Of a stretch of 64,000 bases of DNA, positions 1-10,814 are shown one piece after another. The translations under genes were made by a program, and so were the position numbers. The notes under the pieces were generated by a model. The model saw nothing but the letters and a program-made list of their open reading frames with translations. It had not been told where the DNA came from and ran no database searches. Every line of letters begins with the position of its first letter. The stretch's first letter is position 1. Source of the DNA: Synchiropus splendidus (lineage: Eukaryota; Chordata; Actinopteri; Syngnathiformes; Callionymidae); assembly GCF_027744825.2 (NCBI RefSeq), contig NC_071348.1, forward strand, positions 16,463,563 through 16,527,562, given 5' to 3'.

Positions 1-227
1 CAAACATCTCACTTTGTCATACAACAACTGTCAGACATCATGAACCACATGCATAATTGCTTTTCATCTGAATGTATAATTCTGCCATTAAACCTTTTGG
101 CTAGTGTTGAGAAATAATAAAACCTTACTTTTTACCAAACACCGTTATTCACCACAAGCAAACTGAACTCCACACAACTCAATCACCCGTGCCATGTCAA
201 CGTCGGTTGTCAGTATTAGCTTACAAG
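1..227. repeat. Flank segment duplicated at 26962-27188
   Basis: This AT-rich stretch aligns without gaps to 26962-27188. I count 5 mismatches, all in the first 50 bases; the remaining 170 or so bases look identical. In both places it lies upstream of satellite DNA. In the right copy the match stops at 27188 and satellite begins at once, whereas here about 1.4 kb of other sequence intervenes before the satellite. Short open frames here have no recognisable similarity, and I call no gene. Confidence 0.85.
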
Positions 228-364
228 CGCCACATCTACACAGAGCGAACTCAACGTACGAAGGAAAAACAGTATACTTAAAAACTGAATCACCATCCTC
301 ACACTCAGACTCAGAATCAGTCAATCCCAAGTGGAACAAACATTATAAAAAAATGGATTTGACT

Positions 365-530
365 AACTTGAAACAGAATGTGGACAGAGTCATACGAGGC
401 TTTTGTCGATGGTGAGAAAAGCAATGAAAAAAAGTGTCACCTCCTATTTACCCACACATCTTCAATGCCCAACCTCTGTCCTACCCTTCCCTCTACTGAC
501 CGAATTATATACCTGCCGGTTAATCAACTC
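365..530. repeat. Direct repeat copy 1 (partner 1379-1551)
   Basis: About 165 bases are repeated in the same orientation roughly 1.0 kb downstream. Both copies run from a motif reading GAAACARAATGTGGACAG, through GATGGTGAGAAAAG, to CCGGTTAATCAACTC. A third, shorter piece of the same sequence lies at about 26822-26892, just before the second satellite edge. The pair could be terminal repeats of a small non-autonomous element or a local duplication. No coding content is seen. Confidence 0.75.
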
Positions 531-1378
531 TTCAAAAACCACCCATGAAACACATCATTTACCGGCTGCTGCATATTGGCCCTTTTAAGCGTCTCTAGTC
601 TGATGACTTGGGAGGCAGCATGGAGATAAACTGCGTTTTTGGGTCCCCGGTGATGAGGCCCCTGACGCAGCCGACCAAGCTTGCATCACAGTGACGTTTG
701 CATATTGGCAATGGAAAACATGAAGCAGTAGTTTGTGGGAGCAGTTTTCATCTGCACTTTTTTCCCTCCGGCGTTTCTACATGCTGATGGATGGAGCTTC
801 ATTTGTGTTGGGCGTGGGGTCTGCTGACAGGAAATCCACAGTCCTATAGGCAGGAAATGCTGCTGTAGACCGAGTGAGAAGTAAACAAGACGTGCTAATG
901 ACCCTGCTGCTGCAGATCACATCTGCTTAACAAGCTGTCGTTCTGAATCATGTCAATGACGTTTGCGCTTCACATTTCCATCTGTTTTTATCAAACAATT
1001 CAAATAAAAGTAGAACATGACATGTATTTCGCTCTGATTTTACATTTAAATGATAAAGTTTTTGTACAATGTAAACTACTAATGTAAATTACTCTTTTAA
1101 ACATTTTGCAAAATAATCATTTTACTGCCTTACATCCAGTAAAATCATATTTATCTTGTTTGAAACTCAGTGTCACAGATGTGATGAGTATTTATATAGA
1201 TGATACATTCGATTTTCTCGTTTGAACGGTTGAACCAGGACCTCAGTGCAATGTAATTATTCGCTTTCATGGAACAAAACACGGTCCTTGCACTCTCCTG
1301 AAGCCACTTTGGTCGACAAAACTACTGTACAATGCAATCACAAAAAACTATATTCTGATATGACAACCATATAATCAA
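531..1378. other. Non-coding stretch between the direct repeats
   Basis: About 850 bases lie between the two direct-repeat copies. The first 400 bases are GC-balanced and the rest is AT-rich. I see no recognisable gene, satellite monomer or transposon domain. If the flanking repeats are terminal repeats, this would be the interior of a short non-autonomous element, but no primer-binding site or polypurine tract is evident. Confidence 0.5.
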
Positions 1379-1551
1379 CTAACCTGAAACAAAATGTGGA
1401 CAGATTCACGTGAGGCTTCCACATTTTTCGATGGTGAGAAAAGTAATGAAAAAATGTCACTTCCTATTTACCCACGCATCTTCAATGCCCAACCTCTGTC
1501 CTCTCCTGCCCTCTACTGACCTAATCATATACCTACCGGTTAATCAACTCC
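1379..1551. repeat. Direct repeat copy 2 (partner 365-530)
   Basis: This is the second copy of the 165-base repeat. It differs from copy 1 by scattered substitutions and a few small indels and ends in the same CCGGTTAATCAACTC motif. The satellite edge begins about 70 bases further on. Confidence 0.75.
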
Positions 1552-1617
1552 ATGCTGAACAATTAAATGACATCTAACACACACTCTGTGACCACACATA
1601 AGTGGGCGTCACACTGG

Positions 1618-4600
1618 AAAGGCTGTTTTTCCTATAGTTGTATGTGATATTTTCATGTTCAGAAGCTTTTCCATTCAGTCAGTGAACAGTGCAGAAAACG
1701 CCTTTTCAGCCCGTCAAAAGCTGGTATTCAGACCAGAAAAAAAAGTTAACCACCTGAAATACCGTTCAGAAATGTAGGTTTAATGTTGAATATATGAGAA
1801 AGAGTGTTTATCCTATCGTTGCAGGTGAAATTTTCATGTTGTGAGTAATGCCTGAGCAGTGAGTGAAGAGAGCAGAAAACGCGTATTCAGCTCAAGAAAA
1901 GGTGGTTTTCAGACCGACAAAAATAAAAATCTTGATAACTCTCTGAAACCACCTTAGACAGGTTGAATTAGTTCTGCACCCTCTAAAAACAGCTTTTCTG
2001 CTAATATTGGCAGGTAAAATTGTCATGTTCTGTGGCCTTCGCTGAGCAGTGAGTGAACACTGCAGAAAACGCGTTTTCAGCCCGAGGGACTGTGGTTTTG
2101 AGACAGATAGACATGAAAATGTTGTTACCTCTCTGAAACCACTTCAAACAAGTTGAATTAGTTCGGCACTTACTAAAAACACTCCTGCTACTATATTGGC
2201 AGGTGAAATGTTCATGTTCTGAGGCATCCCTGAGCAGTGAGTGAACAGTGCATAAAACACGTTTTCAGGCTGAGAGACGCTCGGTTTTTGACCAGGAAAA
2301 AAGAAGTTGATAACCCCCTGATAAACAGTTCAGAAAGGTACATTTAGTGCTGAATATACGAGAAAGAGTGTTTTTCCTATTGTTGCAGTTGAAATTTTCA
2401 TGTTCTCAGTCACGCCTAAGCACTGTGTGAACAGCAGTGAACGCATAAAATAAAATATAAAATTGTCGCTTTGAAAACAGTTCAGAAAGTTTTATTTAGT
2501 GCTGAATATACTAGAAATAGTCTTTTTGCTATATTTACACTTGATATTTTCATTGTTCTGAGGCTGTTCTGATCAGTCAGTGAACAGTGCAGAAAACGCG
2601 TTTTCTACCGAAGGACTGTGGTTTTCAGACCAACAAACATTAAAATGTTGATGACACATTGAAACCACTTCAGAGAGGTTGAATTAGTTCTGCAGCTACT
2701 AGAAAGACTTTAGCAGATTCTGCTATAGTATAGGTGAAATTTTCATGTTCTGAGGCATCGCTGAGAAAAAGTCAAAAAAAAAAAAAAATCTGAAATGTAT
2801 GTTTAGTGTTGAATATACTAGAAAGAGTGCTTTTCCTATAGTTGCTGGTGAAATTTTCATGTTGTGAGGCATCACTGAGCAGTGAGTGAACAGTGCAGAA
2901 AACGCGTTTTCAGCCTGAGTGATTGTGGTTTTCATACCAGAAAAAAAAAAAATAATAATAATAATTAATCAAATCGTCGCTAACGCGCTGGAATACAGTT
3001 CAGAAAGGTAGATTGAGTGCTGTATATACTAGAGAGTGTTTTCCTATAATTGTAGATGATAATTTAATGTTCAGAGGGTATTCTGTCCATAATAAAACGC
3101 GTATTCAGCCCGAGGCACTGTGGTTTTCAGACCAACATTAAAATGTTAACTCTCTGAAGCCACTTCAGAGACGTTGAATTATTTCTGCACCTACGAGAAA
3201 GACCTTTTCTGCTATTGTGGCAGGTGAAATTTTCATCTTCTGTGGAATCTCTGAGCAGTGAGTGAGCAGTGTATAAAAAGTGTGTTTGGCCTAAGACAAA
3301 GTGGGTTTTGGACAGACGAAAAAAAAATTGTTGATAACCCTGCAAAAACAGTTCAGAAATGTAGGTTTGGTCTTGAATATATTAGAAAGACTATTTTTCC
3401 TATAGTTGCAGGTAATATTTTCAGGATCTGAAACTATTCTGATCAGTGAGTGAACAGTGCAGAAAACTAGTTTTCAGCCGAAGAGAAACTCGGTTTCTAA
3501 ACAGGAAAAAAAGAAGCAGCTGATAACCTCCTGAAATACATTTCCTAAAGGTAGGCCTAATGTTTATTATACTACAAAGAGTGTTCTTCCTTTACTTGCA
3601 GGAGAAATTTTCATGTTCTAAGGCATCGATGAGCAGTGAGTGAACAGTGCAGAAATCGCGTTTTCAGCCCGAGTGACAGTGGTTTTCAGAATTGACAAAC
3701 ATAAAAATGTTGTTATCACTCTGAAATCACGTCAGACATGTTGAATTAGTTCTGCAGCTGCTAGAAAGACCGCTTCTGCTGTAAATTCAGGAGAAACTTT
3801 TATGTTCTGAGGCATCACTAAGCAGTGAGTGAACAGTGCAGAAAACACGTTTTCAGCCCGAGATAAGCTGAGTTTCTGTCCAGGAAAAAAAAAAAAAAAG
3901 TTGATAACCCTCTGAAATACAGTTCACGAATGTAGGTTTAGTGTTTATTATCCTAGAAAGAGTGTTTCTCCTATAGTTGCACGAGAAATTTTCTTGTTCT
4001 CAGGAATCGCTGAGCAGTGAGTAAACTGCATAAAATGCGTTTTCAGCCAAAGCAAAGATAGTTTACAGACCGACACAAATAAAAATGTTGATAACTCTCT
4101 TAAATCACTTTAGACAAGTTGAGTTAGTTCTGCACCTTGTAGAAATACCTTTTCTGCTATAGTGGCAGGTGAAAACTTCATCTTCTGGGGCATCGCTGAG
4201 CAGTGAGTGATCTGTCCGTAAAACTTGTTTTCGTCCAAAGAGAAAGTGGGTTTTGGACTGACAAAAATAAAATTGTTGATAACCCTCTAAAAACGGTTCA
4301 GACAGCTTAGATTTGTTCTGCAACTACTAGAAAGACCCTTTCTGCTTAAGTGGGAGGTGAAAATTTCATGTTCTGAAGCTTCCCTGAGAAGTTATGGCAC
4401 AATGCAGAAAACACTTTTTCAGCCTGAGATAAGGTGGGTTTTGGAACGGCAAACATTAAAATGTTGATAACCTTTGAAAAACAAGTCAGACAGCTTAGAT
4501 TTGTGCTTTGACTACTAGAAAGATCCTTTATGCTATAGTGAGAGGTAAAAATTTCATGTTCTGAAGCTTCGCGGAGAAGTTGTGGCCGAATGCAGAAAAC

Positions 4601-5010
4601 GCGTTTTCAGCATGAGATAAGGTGGGTTTCGAAACGCCAAACATAAAAATGTTGTTAACTTTAAAAAAACACTTCAGACAGCTTAGATTTGATGTGCAAC
4701 TATTAGTAAGACCCTTTCTGCTATAGTGGGAGAAGAAAATTTCATTTTTTTGAAGTTTCCCTGAGAAGTTGTGGCAGCGTGCAGAAAACGCATTTTTATT
4801 GGTTTCGGAACCAAACCATGAAAATGTTAACAACTCTGAAAAAAGTTCAGAAATATAGATTTAGTCCTGAATTCATTAGAATGAGTCTTTCTGCTATGGT
4901 TTGACATTTTCAAGTTCTGAGACTTTTCTGGTCACTGAGTGAACAGTGTAGAAAACGTTTGATAAGAGTGAGAGAAATTGGATTTCCGACAGAAAACATT
5001 ATGTTGACGG
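1618..5010 (+). repeat. Divergent satellite edge, mixed type A and type B monomers
   Basis: About 18 degenerate monomers, each near 185-190 bases, form a head-to-tail block. Two types are visible. Type A carries CAGTTCAGAAAGGTAGGTTT, then GTGTTGAATATACTAGAAAG and TTTTTCCTATAGTTGCAGG. Type B carries CACTTCAGACAGGTTGAATT, GTTCTGCACCTACTAGAAAG and TTTCTGCTATAGTGGCAGG. Read left to right the order is approximately A B B A A B A A B A A B A B, then three copies resembling the main array, then an A-like copy. Indels and A-rich tracts near each AAAAAA/GTTGATAAC junction are common. The main array descends from the B-like form. The last monomer fades out around 5000. Confidence 0.9.
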
Positions 5011-5460
5011 ATGATATGATGGTGATGGATATACCGCCACCGGTCCCCTACCTATGACCTATCGTGAGAGATTTCAATCGTTCCTTATTTCCATCAATCT
5101 TTGACCATAATCCGACTGTAGCAGAAATGGGAGGAAAGTTGAGATCAGGAGTCAAAGCCATTGCTTCGCCTGCTGGTCTCTCCCACGGACCAAGAACTTG
5201 ACCTTGTAGAAGAGGAGACCACATGGCGAAGGATGCACCACCTCCAGGAACCTCGCGGGACCCAGCTGGCACATAGTTCTCCAAACCCTCCTGATGGAGG
5301 CCAGGACCAGGAGGACAGCTGCTCTCTAAGCCACCAGCTCCAAAGGAGCCTGACCAAGTGGCTCGAAGGGAGCTTCACAGAGAGACTTTAATACCAATTG
5401 TAGATCCCCATAGGGGCAGATGCGTCTGGAGGTCTGAGTCTTCGAAATCCCTGCATGAAC
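5011..5460 (-). other. Degraded retrotransposon mosaic, DIRS-like in part
   Basis: The block follows the satellite edge and has no intact frame. The part from about 5320 to 5440 resembles the DIRS recombinase region at 16920-17040 (shared wording around AGTGGCTCGAA and the CTCCA-rich stretch), which puts it on the minus strand. The remainder, including a CCACCTCCAGGAACC stretch, is not recognised. Confidence 0.4.
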
Positions 5461-5730
5461 TGGACTAGCAGTGGATGTTTACCCAACGGACAGCAGTCCA
5501 CACCCATTTAGCATTATATGCTTTGAGTGTTACCGGTGATTTTGCATTTCGAATAGTTAACTCTACCTCGGTGGGCAGAGGACCACCTGCTAGCCTTGAA
5601 GTAGCCATGCATTGAGGGGATGCCCCAGGATAGGCGGTCCCCTCATAATTTCTGCCCCGTGCTGCAGGACTTTTTGCAGGACTTGAACAGGTTGCAGCAC
5701 ACCCTTGTGTGAGTGTATGTGTGAGCACAG
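5461..5730 (-). pseudogene. DIRS pol end / tyrosine recombinase N-terminal remnant
   Basis: On the minus strand this encodes a PPILG-HPL-AWLLQG-like stretch followed by a VTLKAYNAKW-like stretch. The same pair occurs where the DIRS pol frame ends and the recombinase starts in the left-arm element near 17220-17400. Homologous segments lie at 9922-10145 (same strand) and 23545-23796 (opposite strand). In DIRS elements the recombinase replaces integrase and inserts a circular DNA intermediate. Only the N-terminal edge is present here, so it is non-functional. Confidence 0.55.
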
Positions 5731-6121
5731 GTGGCAGAGTTGCTCAGTCCAGAACACCTCCCGGGACTCTGGAACACCTATGAGGTCATCTTGATCACAA
5801 AGCTTAACCCCCAGCCTTGCAATGTGGCCTGACCTGAGAACCACGGGCAATTACCATGGCCGCCCATACCGGACGTCTGACTTGCACCGCTGCCTCCTTT
5901 GCAAGACGGTCGTCAAGGAGATGCACGTTTTACAGCACTAAAACACCTGCAATGTCACCGGCGATGTTGCTTTGGTATGACGGAAGGTGGTATGCCCAGT
6001 GTCCTGTCGCTATCTCGGATGGCCAGGGCCTCATACGGGACCGGCCGATGAGACTTCCTATGCCACCGCCACGCCCGGGGTCTATCCAGCGTGAATGAAT
6101 TAATGAATGGGTTGCGAAGAT
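5731..6121 (-). mobile_element. DIRS 3' tail, third copy
   Basis: This segment is colinear with 15610-15950 in the same orientation and with 22030-22400 in inverted orientation. Landmarks are the CACAAAGCTTAACCCCCAGC stretch and the CACCGGCGATGTTGC stretch. In all three copies it lies directly downstream of the recombinase C-terminus on the coding strand, so I read it as the untranslated tail of the DIRS element. No protein is recognised. Confidence 0.6.
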
Positions 6122-6345
6122 GTAGCATTAACAACCCCTCATACGTAGAGTGTAATTTTACACTCGGGGTGGCAGGCCTCGCCTTTGCCACCGTAAGCTG
6201 ATATAGAAGGTGGCGTTAACAACCCCTCATATATGGTGTGTACTCTACACTGTGGATCAGCAGGAACTGCGTTGTCCACTTTTAACCACTATATGACTGA
6301 AATAGAAAGTGGCATTAACAATCCTCCACACCTATAGAGAAAACA
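6122..6345 (-). repeat. Three short tandem units with hairpins in the DIRS tail (copy 1)
   Basis: Three units of roughly 80-100 bases each begin with a GCATTAACAAYCC or GCGTTAACAACCC motif. The first contains a perfect hairpin, GAGTGTAATTTTACACTC (8-base arms, 2-base loop). Equivalent triplets occur at 15952-16175 and, inverted, at 21792-22030, so the arrangement belongs to the element family and is not a local accident. Confidence 0.7.
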
Positions 6346-6975
6346 TTTACTGAGCAGCTACAGCCAGGGTTCTAGTCTGAGCTGAGCAAGGAAGAGGGAG
6401 TTTATTCGCAAATGAATAGACAGTTATGTAGGAATACGGTGGATCTTGGGACGCTGCACACTCCACTGCACTGAAATGAAGCTGATACCAGTGTCCCAAA
6501 GCTAGTGCTGTGAATGAGGGCCTACTGGTCGCAGGGTTCGGCTGCTCCTGAAGACAGATTGACATGAGGGAAGGAGGATGCAGACACATTAGACACATAG
6601 TGGTCAGCAAAAGTAGACATTGATGATCAAGAAGCTGCCTGGCAGTTTTCTTTAAGAGATACTCTCTTGAAAGCAGCAACAGCTGTTTCCAGGGATTCCT
6701 GTTTTCTCATAGGCTTTCATGATGGAAATTCTAAGCCAATTTTACAAACTGTGAGGGGACAGTGCCTGCCGCTTCTTTCCACCAGGGAGAGCCATCCACA
6801 GAGTGTCCGACTTTCTGAAGGGTGGGACTCGATCCAATTAAGCTTTTAGCTTTCTAACCGGACACATTTTGTGTAAACTGTCATGCTCCTCGTCTGAATG
6901 TGGAGGAGGTCAGAAAGCCTTTACTGATAAGGTGCTGACCTGTGTAGAAGAAGAGAGACATTTAGGTGCGAAGTC
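6346..6975 (-). pseudogene. DIRS tyrosine recombinase C-terminal fragment, third copy
   Basis: The minus strand reads through CPVRKLKA, a stop, LDRVPPFRKSDTLW, GGKKRQALSPH and then IMKAYE. This is the order found in DIRS tyrosine recombinases just before the catalytic His-x-x-Arg. After IMKAYE the sequence is deleted and out of frame, so the RAHSTR-type catalytic segment is missing. The downstream SWSS-type helix survives only in another frame. The fragment is joined at about 6975 to an unrelated piece of DIRS pol. It is a dead copy. Confidence 0.7.
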
Positions 6976-7320
6976 AGTCATAGAACCAGCGTTCTATGAG
7001 TTCACCCAGGTCCACGTGGTGTCGCAGAATCTCGGGGTTGACTGTGAAACTGAAGGACGTGTCAATGACGGAGTATCTTCTTGATCTATATGGGCAGGTG
7101 AGGAGACAGGCACTTTCAATTCGGAAGATACTCTGTCAAGACAGGCGACCTGAGCACAGGAGAGCACCAGGCCTCCGGAGCGGATCTAGGATAGAAGGGT
7201 CATCGTTCTCAGCGCCCACTCCTCAGGGCACTTCAACTCCGGTGGTTCTTCAAAAACAGACTTGCTTTTGTCAGTTGAGCTGTGAGTGGAAGCAGGGCCC
7301 CCAAACTTGCAGTGTACTTT
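6976..7320 (-). pseudogene. DIRS gag/pol 5' fragment
   Basis: This is a partial copy of the block seen at 8400-9262 (same strand) and 24406-25200 (opposite strand). It includes the stretch with TCACCCAGGTCCACGTGGTG and the serine/acid-rich coding part with a KSVFEEPPELK-like sequence on the minus strand. It stops at the boundary with the conserved block at 7321. No catalytic motif is retained. Confidence 0.6.
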
Positions 7321-8016
7321 GAGCTGACAAAAACAAATTTTTGAAGCCAGAGTTCGCACTGACTGGAACCGGAAGAGAACTTGTCCAGTGAGAAACTGTA
7401 ATTTTGGGCAGAGAGGAAACAGACCCGATACCAAAGTAATCCATCTTATATTTTATTCAACTTAGACTTTGGTTTAGATGCATACTTTTAGATACAAAGT
7501 TTTCTTCGTACACTTTTGGAGGGAGCAGAGGTGAGAGCAGCCGACTGGTCTCTCCAAGAGGAGCAGCGATGATCTGTGCGGCTATGATCCAGACAGCTGG
7601 GCTCTCCGCGCCCCTTCAACCAGCGATGGTGTTCGACCCGGGCGGCGGCTGTCTGTGGAGGAGGCGCCGCGAGCAGAGCACCACACCGACGGACTGTTGA
7701 ATCTCCAAAATCTCTGGTGGAGTGACAGAGGTTCTGTCTCATAGGAGCTCATAAAGACCACAATGATGTCTGCAAGCGCTATGAGCTAGTGTAGACACCA
7801 TTCCACTGCGTGATGGTGGGATGGTCACTCCTCAGGGGAGAAGTCGAGCTCCAGGGGCGAGGGCATCGCGCATCGCAAATCGGGCATGACTTCTGAGTGA
7901 GAGGGAACACAGCGCTGCAAATCCAAACCCTCCACCTGGCAGTAAGCTCCGTACCTGATCACGTGCGGTGCGAGTGCCAGTGGAGTGTCAGAACTGCGAC
8001 GGGAATAGTCCAGATT
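7321..8016 (-). pseudogene. Conserved block G, copy 2 (gag-like, unrecognised)
   Basis: This is one of five copies of a block of about 600 bases; the others are 9263-9921, 18667-18970 (partial), 23797-24405 and 26173-26745. On the coding strand the better copies show a frame with an LIALENIIALFMSSVD-like helix, an HRRTSL stretch and a VLCSWRLLHTQ-like stretch. The block ends in a region with CATCTAAACCAAAGTCTAA and CTCTTCCGGTTCCAGT. The protein is not one I recognise. Its placement ahead of DIRS pol sequence suggests a gag-like product, as inference only. This copy is frame-broken. Confidence 0.5.
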
Positions 8017-8318
8017 TCTTCCAGATGTGGGCAGACAACATGCGGTAGCGCCACGTGTGTAGTCTCGCCAACCACCGCCAGTGGGCCGTCAGTGAAGTGG
8101 GATGATTCTTGAGCAGGAGGTGGAGAGAGAGCTCAACTTCGATACGACGGCCGGCGGATGCCATGAGGCACAGGTGAAGATCAAGCGGGAACTTGCCTGA
8201 CTCCACCACACGGAACTCAGCCAAGTCTGGGAACACAGTCTACAGATCCACCTCATAGCAGTGCCTGGCTCTCGTCAAACTCATCCCATGGCTTGGAAGC
8301 AAGCGCCCTATTCGTAGA
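8017..8318 (-). pseudogene. Conserved block adjoining G (left-arm copy), unrecognised
   Basis: The inverted partner is 25826-26172. The minus strand has a frame containing VFPDLAEFRVVESGKF, a RRIEVELSLHLLLK-like stretch and RMLSAHIWKKSG, while the partner preserves parts of the same reading on the plus strand. It may be a continuation of the gag-like coding region. No family is recognised. Confidence 0.45.
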
Positions 8319-8396
8319 GGTTTAGTGTTGATCACACTAGAAAGAGTGTTATTCCTATTGCTGTAAGTGAAAATTTCATGTTCTCAGTCACCCCTC
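8319..8396 (+). repeat. Satellite relic inside left arm
   Basis: This is a fragment of a type A monomer containing GGTTTAGTGTTGATCACACT, AGAAAGAGTGTTATTCC and GAAAATTTCATGTTCTCAG. It has the same orientation as the edge block at 1618-5010. The right arm has a longer satellite relic at the matching junction, 25620-25825, in the opposite orientation. Confidence 0.8.
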
Positions 8397-8399
8397 TAA

Positions 8400-9262
8400 C
8401 TGCGGTCCTCCTCCATCAGACATGACCGCTGGAACTCTGAGTTCACTCAGGTCCACATGGTGTCGCAGAACCTGGGGGTTGACTGTGAAACTGAAGGGCG
8501 TGTCAAAGACCGTGTATTTTTTCGATCCATATGGGCTGGTGAGGAGACAGGCGCTTTCAATTCGGAAGATACTCTGTCAAGACAGGCGCCCTGAGCACAG
8601 GAGCGGACCCGGCCTCCCGGGAGGGCCTAGAATGAAAGGCTCGTCGGTGCTCAGCGCCCACTCCTCTGGGCACTTCAAGTCCCGCTGGTTCTTCAAAAAC
8701 AGACTCGCTTTTGTCAGTTGAGCCGTCAGAGGAATTCGGTTCCCCAATCTTGCAGTGTACCTTGATCTGACGCTGCAATTCTCCTAAGATGAAGACCCGA
8801 GGGACCAGCCCAATCATCCTCAGAAAGAGATGACTCTGTAGATGACGATGTCGTGCTTGCCTCTGAGAGGTTTGGAGGGCTGCAAAGAACAGAATCGCAG
8901 ACAGACATCGCAGACAGACATCGCATCAGACATCGCGTGAAGGAGCTGAGAACAGAGCAGGTCTGGCACGCAGCGCCTACTGTGAGATCCTCTGAAGAGG
9001 TGGCTTTCGTGGTCCTGTGGCGACCCCTGCTGGAAACTGGCGAGTCTGAGGAATAAGAAAAGTTAATGGCAGAATTGAAACTCTCCTGACTTTTGGCTGC
9101 AACCGGGATCTGTAGAGAGACGGGAACGTGATATTTGATGCCTATGCTTCCTATTGTGGCTAATCTGAGGAAAACCACCAAGCTCCAGAAACTTCCCCAG
9201 GTACAGTTCTGACGTCAGGGATAACGTGGCAGATAGACCATTACTTTACTGCTCTGTCTCAT
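8400..9262 (-). pseudogene. DIRS gag/pol 5' region, left-arm copy
   Basis: The minus strand carries a 151-residue open frame (9181-8726) with a serine-rich SSSTESSLSEDDWAGPSG stretch. An overlapping frame has RVFILGEL and a KVHCK-GEPNSSDGS-like acidic stretch. The inverted partner is 24406-25200, which continues into reverse transcriptase. This copy lacks the reverse transcriptase portion and joins satellite at 8396. Its role in the element (gag or the pol N-terminus) is not certain. Confidence 0.55.
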
Positions 9263-9921
9263 GAGACGATGTCAAACAAAAACACATTTTTTAAGCCGGA
9301 GTTCGGACTGACTGGAACCGGAAGAGATCTTGGCGGGTGATGATCCTTAATTTTAGGCAGAGAAGAAGCGGACCCGATACCAAAGTAATGAATCTTATTT
9401 TTTTACAAGTTAGACTTTGGTTTAGATGTATGCTTTTAGATACAAAGCATACAGCAGAGGTGAGAGCAGCCGACTGGTCTCTCCAAGAGAAGCAGTGATG
9501 ATCAGCGCGGCTATTATACGGTGTTCCCCCCGGGCGGCTGTGTGTGGAGGAGGCGCCGCGAGCAGAGCACCATGCCGACGGACTGTTGAATCTCTGGTGG
9601 ACTGAGAGAGGTTCTGCGATGGATGAGCCTGTCCACGGAGCTCATAAGGAGTGCGATGATGTTCTCAAGCGCTATGAGCCGGTTGCCGACGGCTGAGACA
9701 CCATTCTACTGCGCGATGGTGGCTCTGTCACGCTGGGTGTGATGGTCACTCCTCATGTGGGATGTCAAGCTCCAGGGGCGAGGGAATCGCACATTACGGC
9801 TGAGTGAGAGCGAGCGTCGTGCCGCAAAATCCAAACCCTCCACCTGGCAGAAAGCTCCGTACCTGACCACGTGCGTTCCGAGTGCCAGTGGAGTGTCAGA
9901 ACTGCGCCGGGAATAGTCCGG
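9263..9921 (-). pseudogene. Conserved block G, copy 1 (gag-like, unrecognised)
   Basis: On the minus strand this copy reads RDRATIAQ, then a stop, NGVSAVGNRLIALENIIAL, MSSVDRLIHRRTSLSPPEI and VLCSRRLLHTQ. It is one of the better-preserved copies and is the inverted partner of 23797-24405. The non-coding end carries AAAATAAGATTCATTACTTT and a TCTTCCGGTTCCAGTCAGTC stretch. The protein family is unrecognised. Confidence 0.55.
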
Positions 9922-10145
9922 AATGAATTGGACGAGCAGTTGATGTTTACCCAACAGACGGCAGTCCACACTCATTTGGGATTATATACTTTGAGTGTTG
10001 CGGGTACTTTAGCATTTCGAATAGTGAACTGCACTTCGGGGGGCAAAAGACTGCCTGCCAGCCTTGAAGTAGCCATGCTTTGAGGGGACGCCCCAGGATC
10101 AGAGGTCCGCTCATAATTTCTGCCCCGTGTTAAAGGACTGTTTGG
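9922..10145 (-). pseudogene. DIRS pol end / recombinase N-terminal remnant, left-arm copy
   Basis: This is homologous to 5461-5730 (same strand) and to 23545-23796 (inverted). The minus strand shows the GHP/GRPLKAWLLQG-like pol terminus and the TLKAYN-type recombinase start. It stops at unrelated sequence near 10145. Only a fragment is present, so it cannot function. Confidence 0.5.
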
Positions 10146-10414
10146 GAGGGAGGCAGGCTCCAGGGACAGCTGGACACAAACATATTCCAGGAATATTACA
10201 CCAGCCTTTCTACTTCACTGGAAGTGCCAGGGCACTCCACAAAATCTGATTGTGAAATTAAAGAGGCGTGAGTGAGTGACTCTGTAATTGTGAAATTACA
10301 GCCGGCTCATCTGGCACATCAAGAGAAGAAGAGGTGCGGAGCGGCTCATCTGAACCACGGAAACTTCATGCAGGACTGAAGTCTCATCGCAGTCAGGGGA
10401 GAACGATTGCCGCG
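10146..10414. other. Short mosaic flanking the Gypsy element
   Basis: The first 160 bases have no recognised content. From about 10310 to 10414 the sequence matches 15000-15105 in direct orientation (shared GACCACGGAAACTTCA-like and GAGAACGATTGCCGC stretches). A short part also matches 23545-23590 inverted. This is the sequence abutting the broken 3' end of the Gypsy element. Confidence 0.5.
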
Positions 10415-10429
10415 CTTCCTGGCAAACCG

Positions 10430-10810
10430 ATCCACTCAAATATTTGTGAAAGTGCTGCACCCCAAAAATGACTGCTAAGCCCTCTTTATCCAACTGTGAA
10501 TAGTTTTTTTCTGCTGCTGTGGGTGTGCGCGAGGCATAACCCACAGGCTTTTCTGCTCCCCCTTCCAGCCTGTGTGCCAAGACTGCCCCCACCCCATAAG
10601 GTGAGGTATCATATGACAGCAGTAAGTTTTTGTTCATCATAATGAACCAACACTTGACTGCTTTGTAGTAACTTCTTTGCCTGCTTAAAAGCCTCTTCTT
10701 GCTCAACCTCCCACCTCCGTTTGTCATCTTTCCTCAGTAACTTGTGTAATGGAGCCGGCACAGTAGACAAGTTCGGCAAGTTATAAAAGTTTAGCAGACC
10801 TAGAAAAGCT
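10430..10810 (-). pseudogene. Gypsy reverse transcriptase end and RNase H start
   Basis: The minus strand resumes at the piggyBac target with KAFLGLLNFYN and a PLHKLLRKDDK-like connection domain, followed by RNase H beginning at LLLSYDTSPYGVGAVL. In this family the first RNase H aspartate lies in the D-S/A-S-P-Y-G-V-G motif, which is retained. The stretch YASRTPTAAEKNYSQLDKE and a FHKYL end are also visible. A frameshift lies between the connection and RNase H parts near 10610-10727. The domain is cut off after FHKYLSG, so RNase H is incomplete. Confidence 0.85.
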
Positions 10811-10814
10811 TTAA

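Noticed and set aside
1..588. Small open frames of 61-73 residues at the left end
   Set aside because: They overlap on both strands, have no recognisable motif, and the copy at 26962-27188 adds no evidence for coding.
365..1551. Confident call of an LTR retrotransposon from the 165-base direct repeats
   Set aside because: The ends lack a clear TG..CA boundary, and no primer-binding site, polypurine tract or target duplication is visible.
8880..8940. Short AGACAGACATCGC repeats as a regulatory array
   Set aside because: Only about three units are present, inside a decayed retrotransposon coding block and not preserved in its inverted partner.
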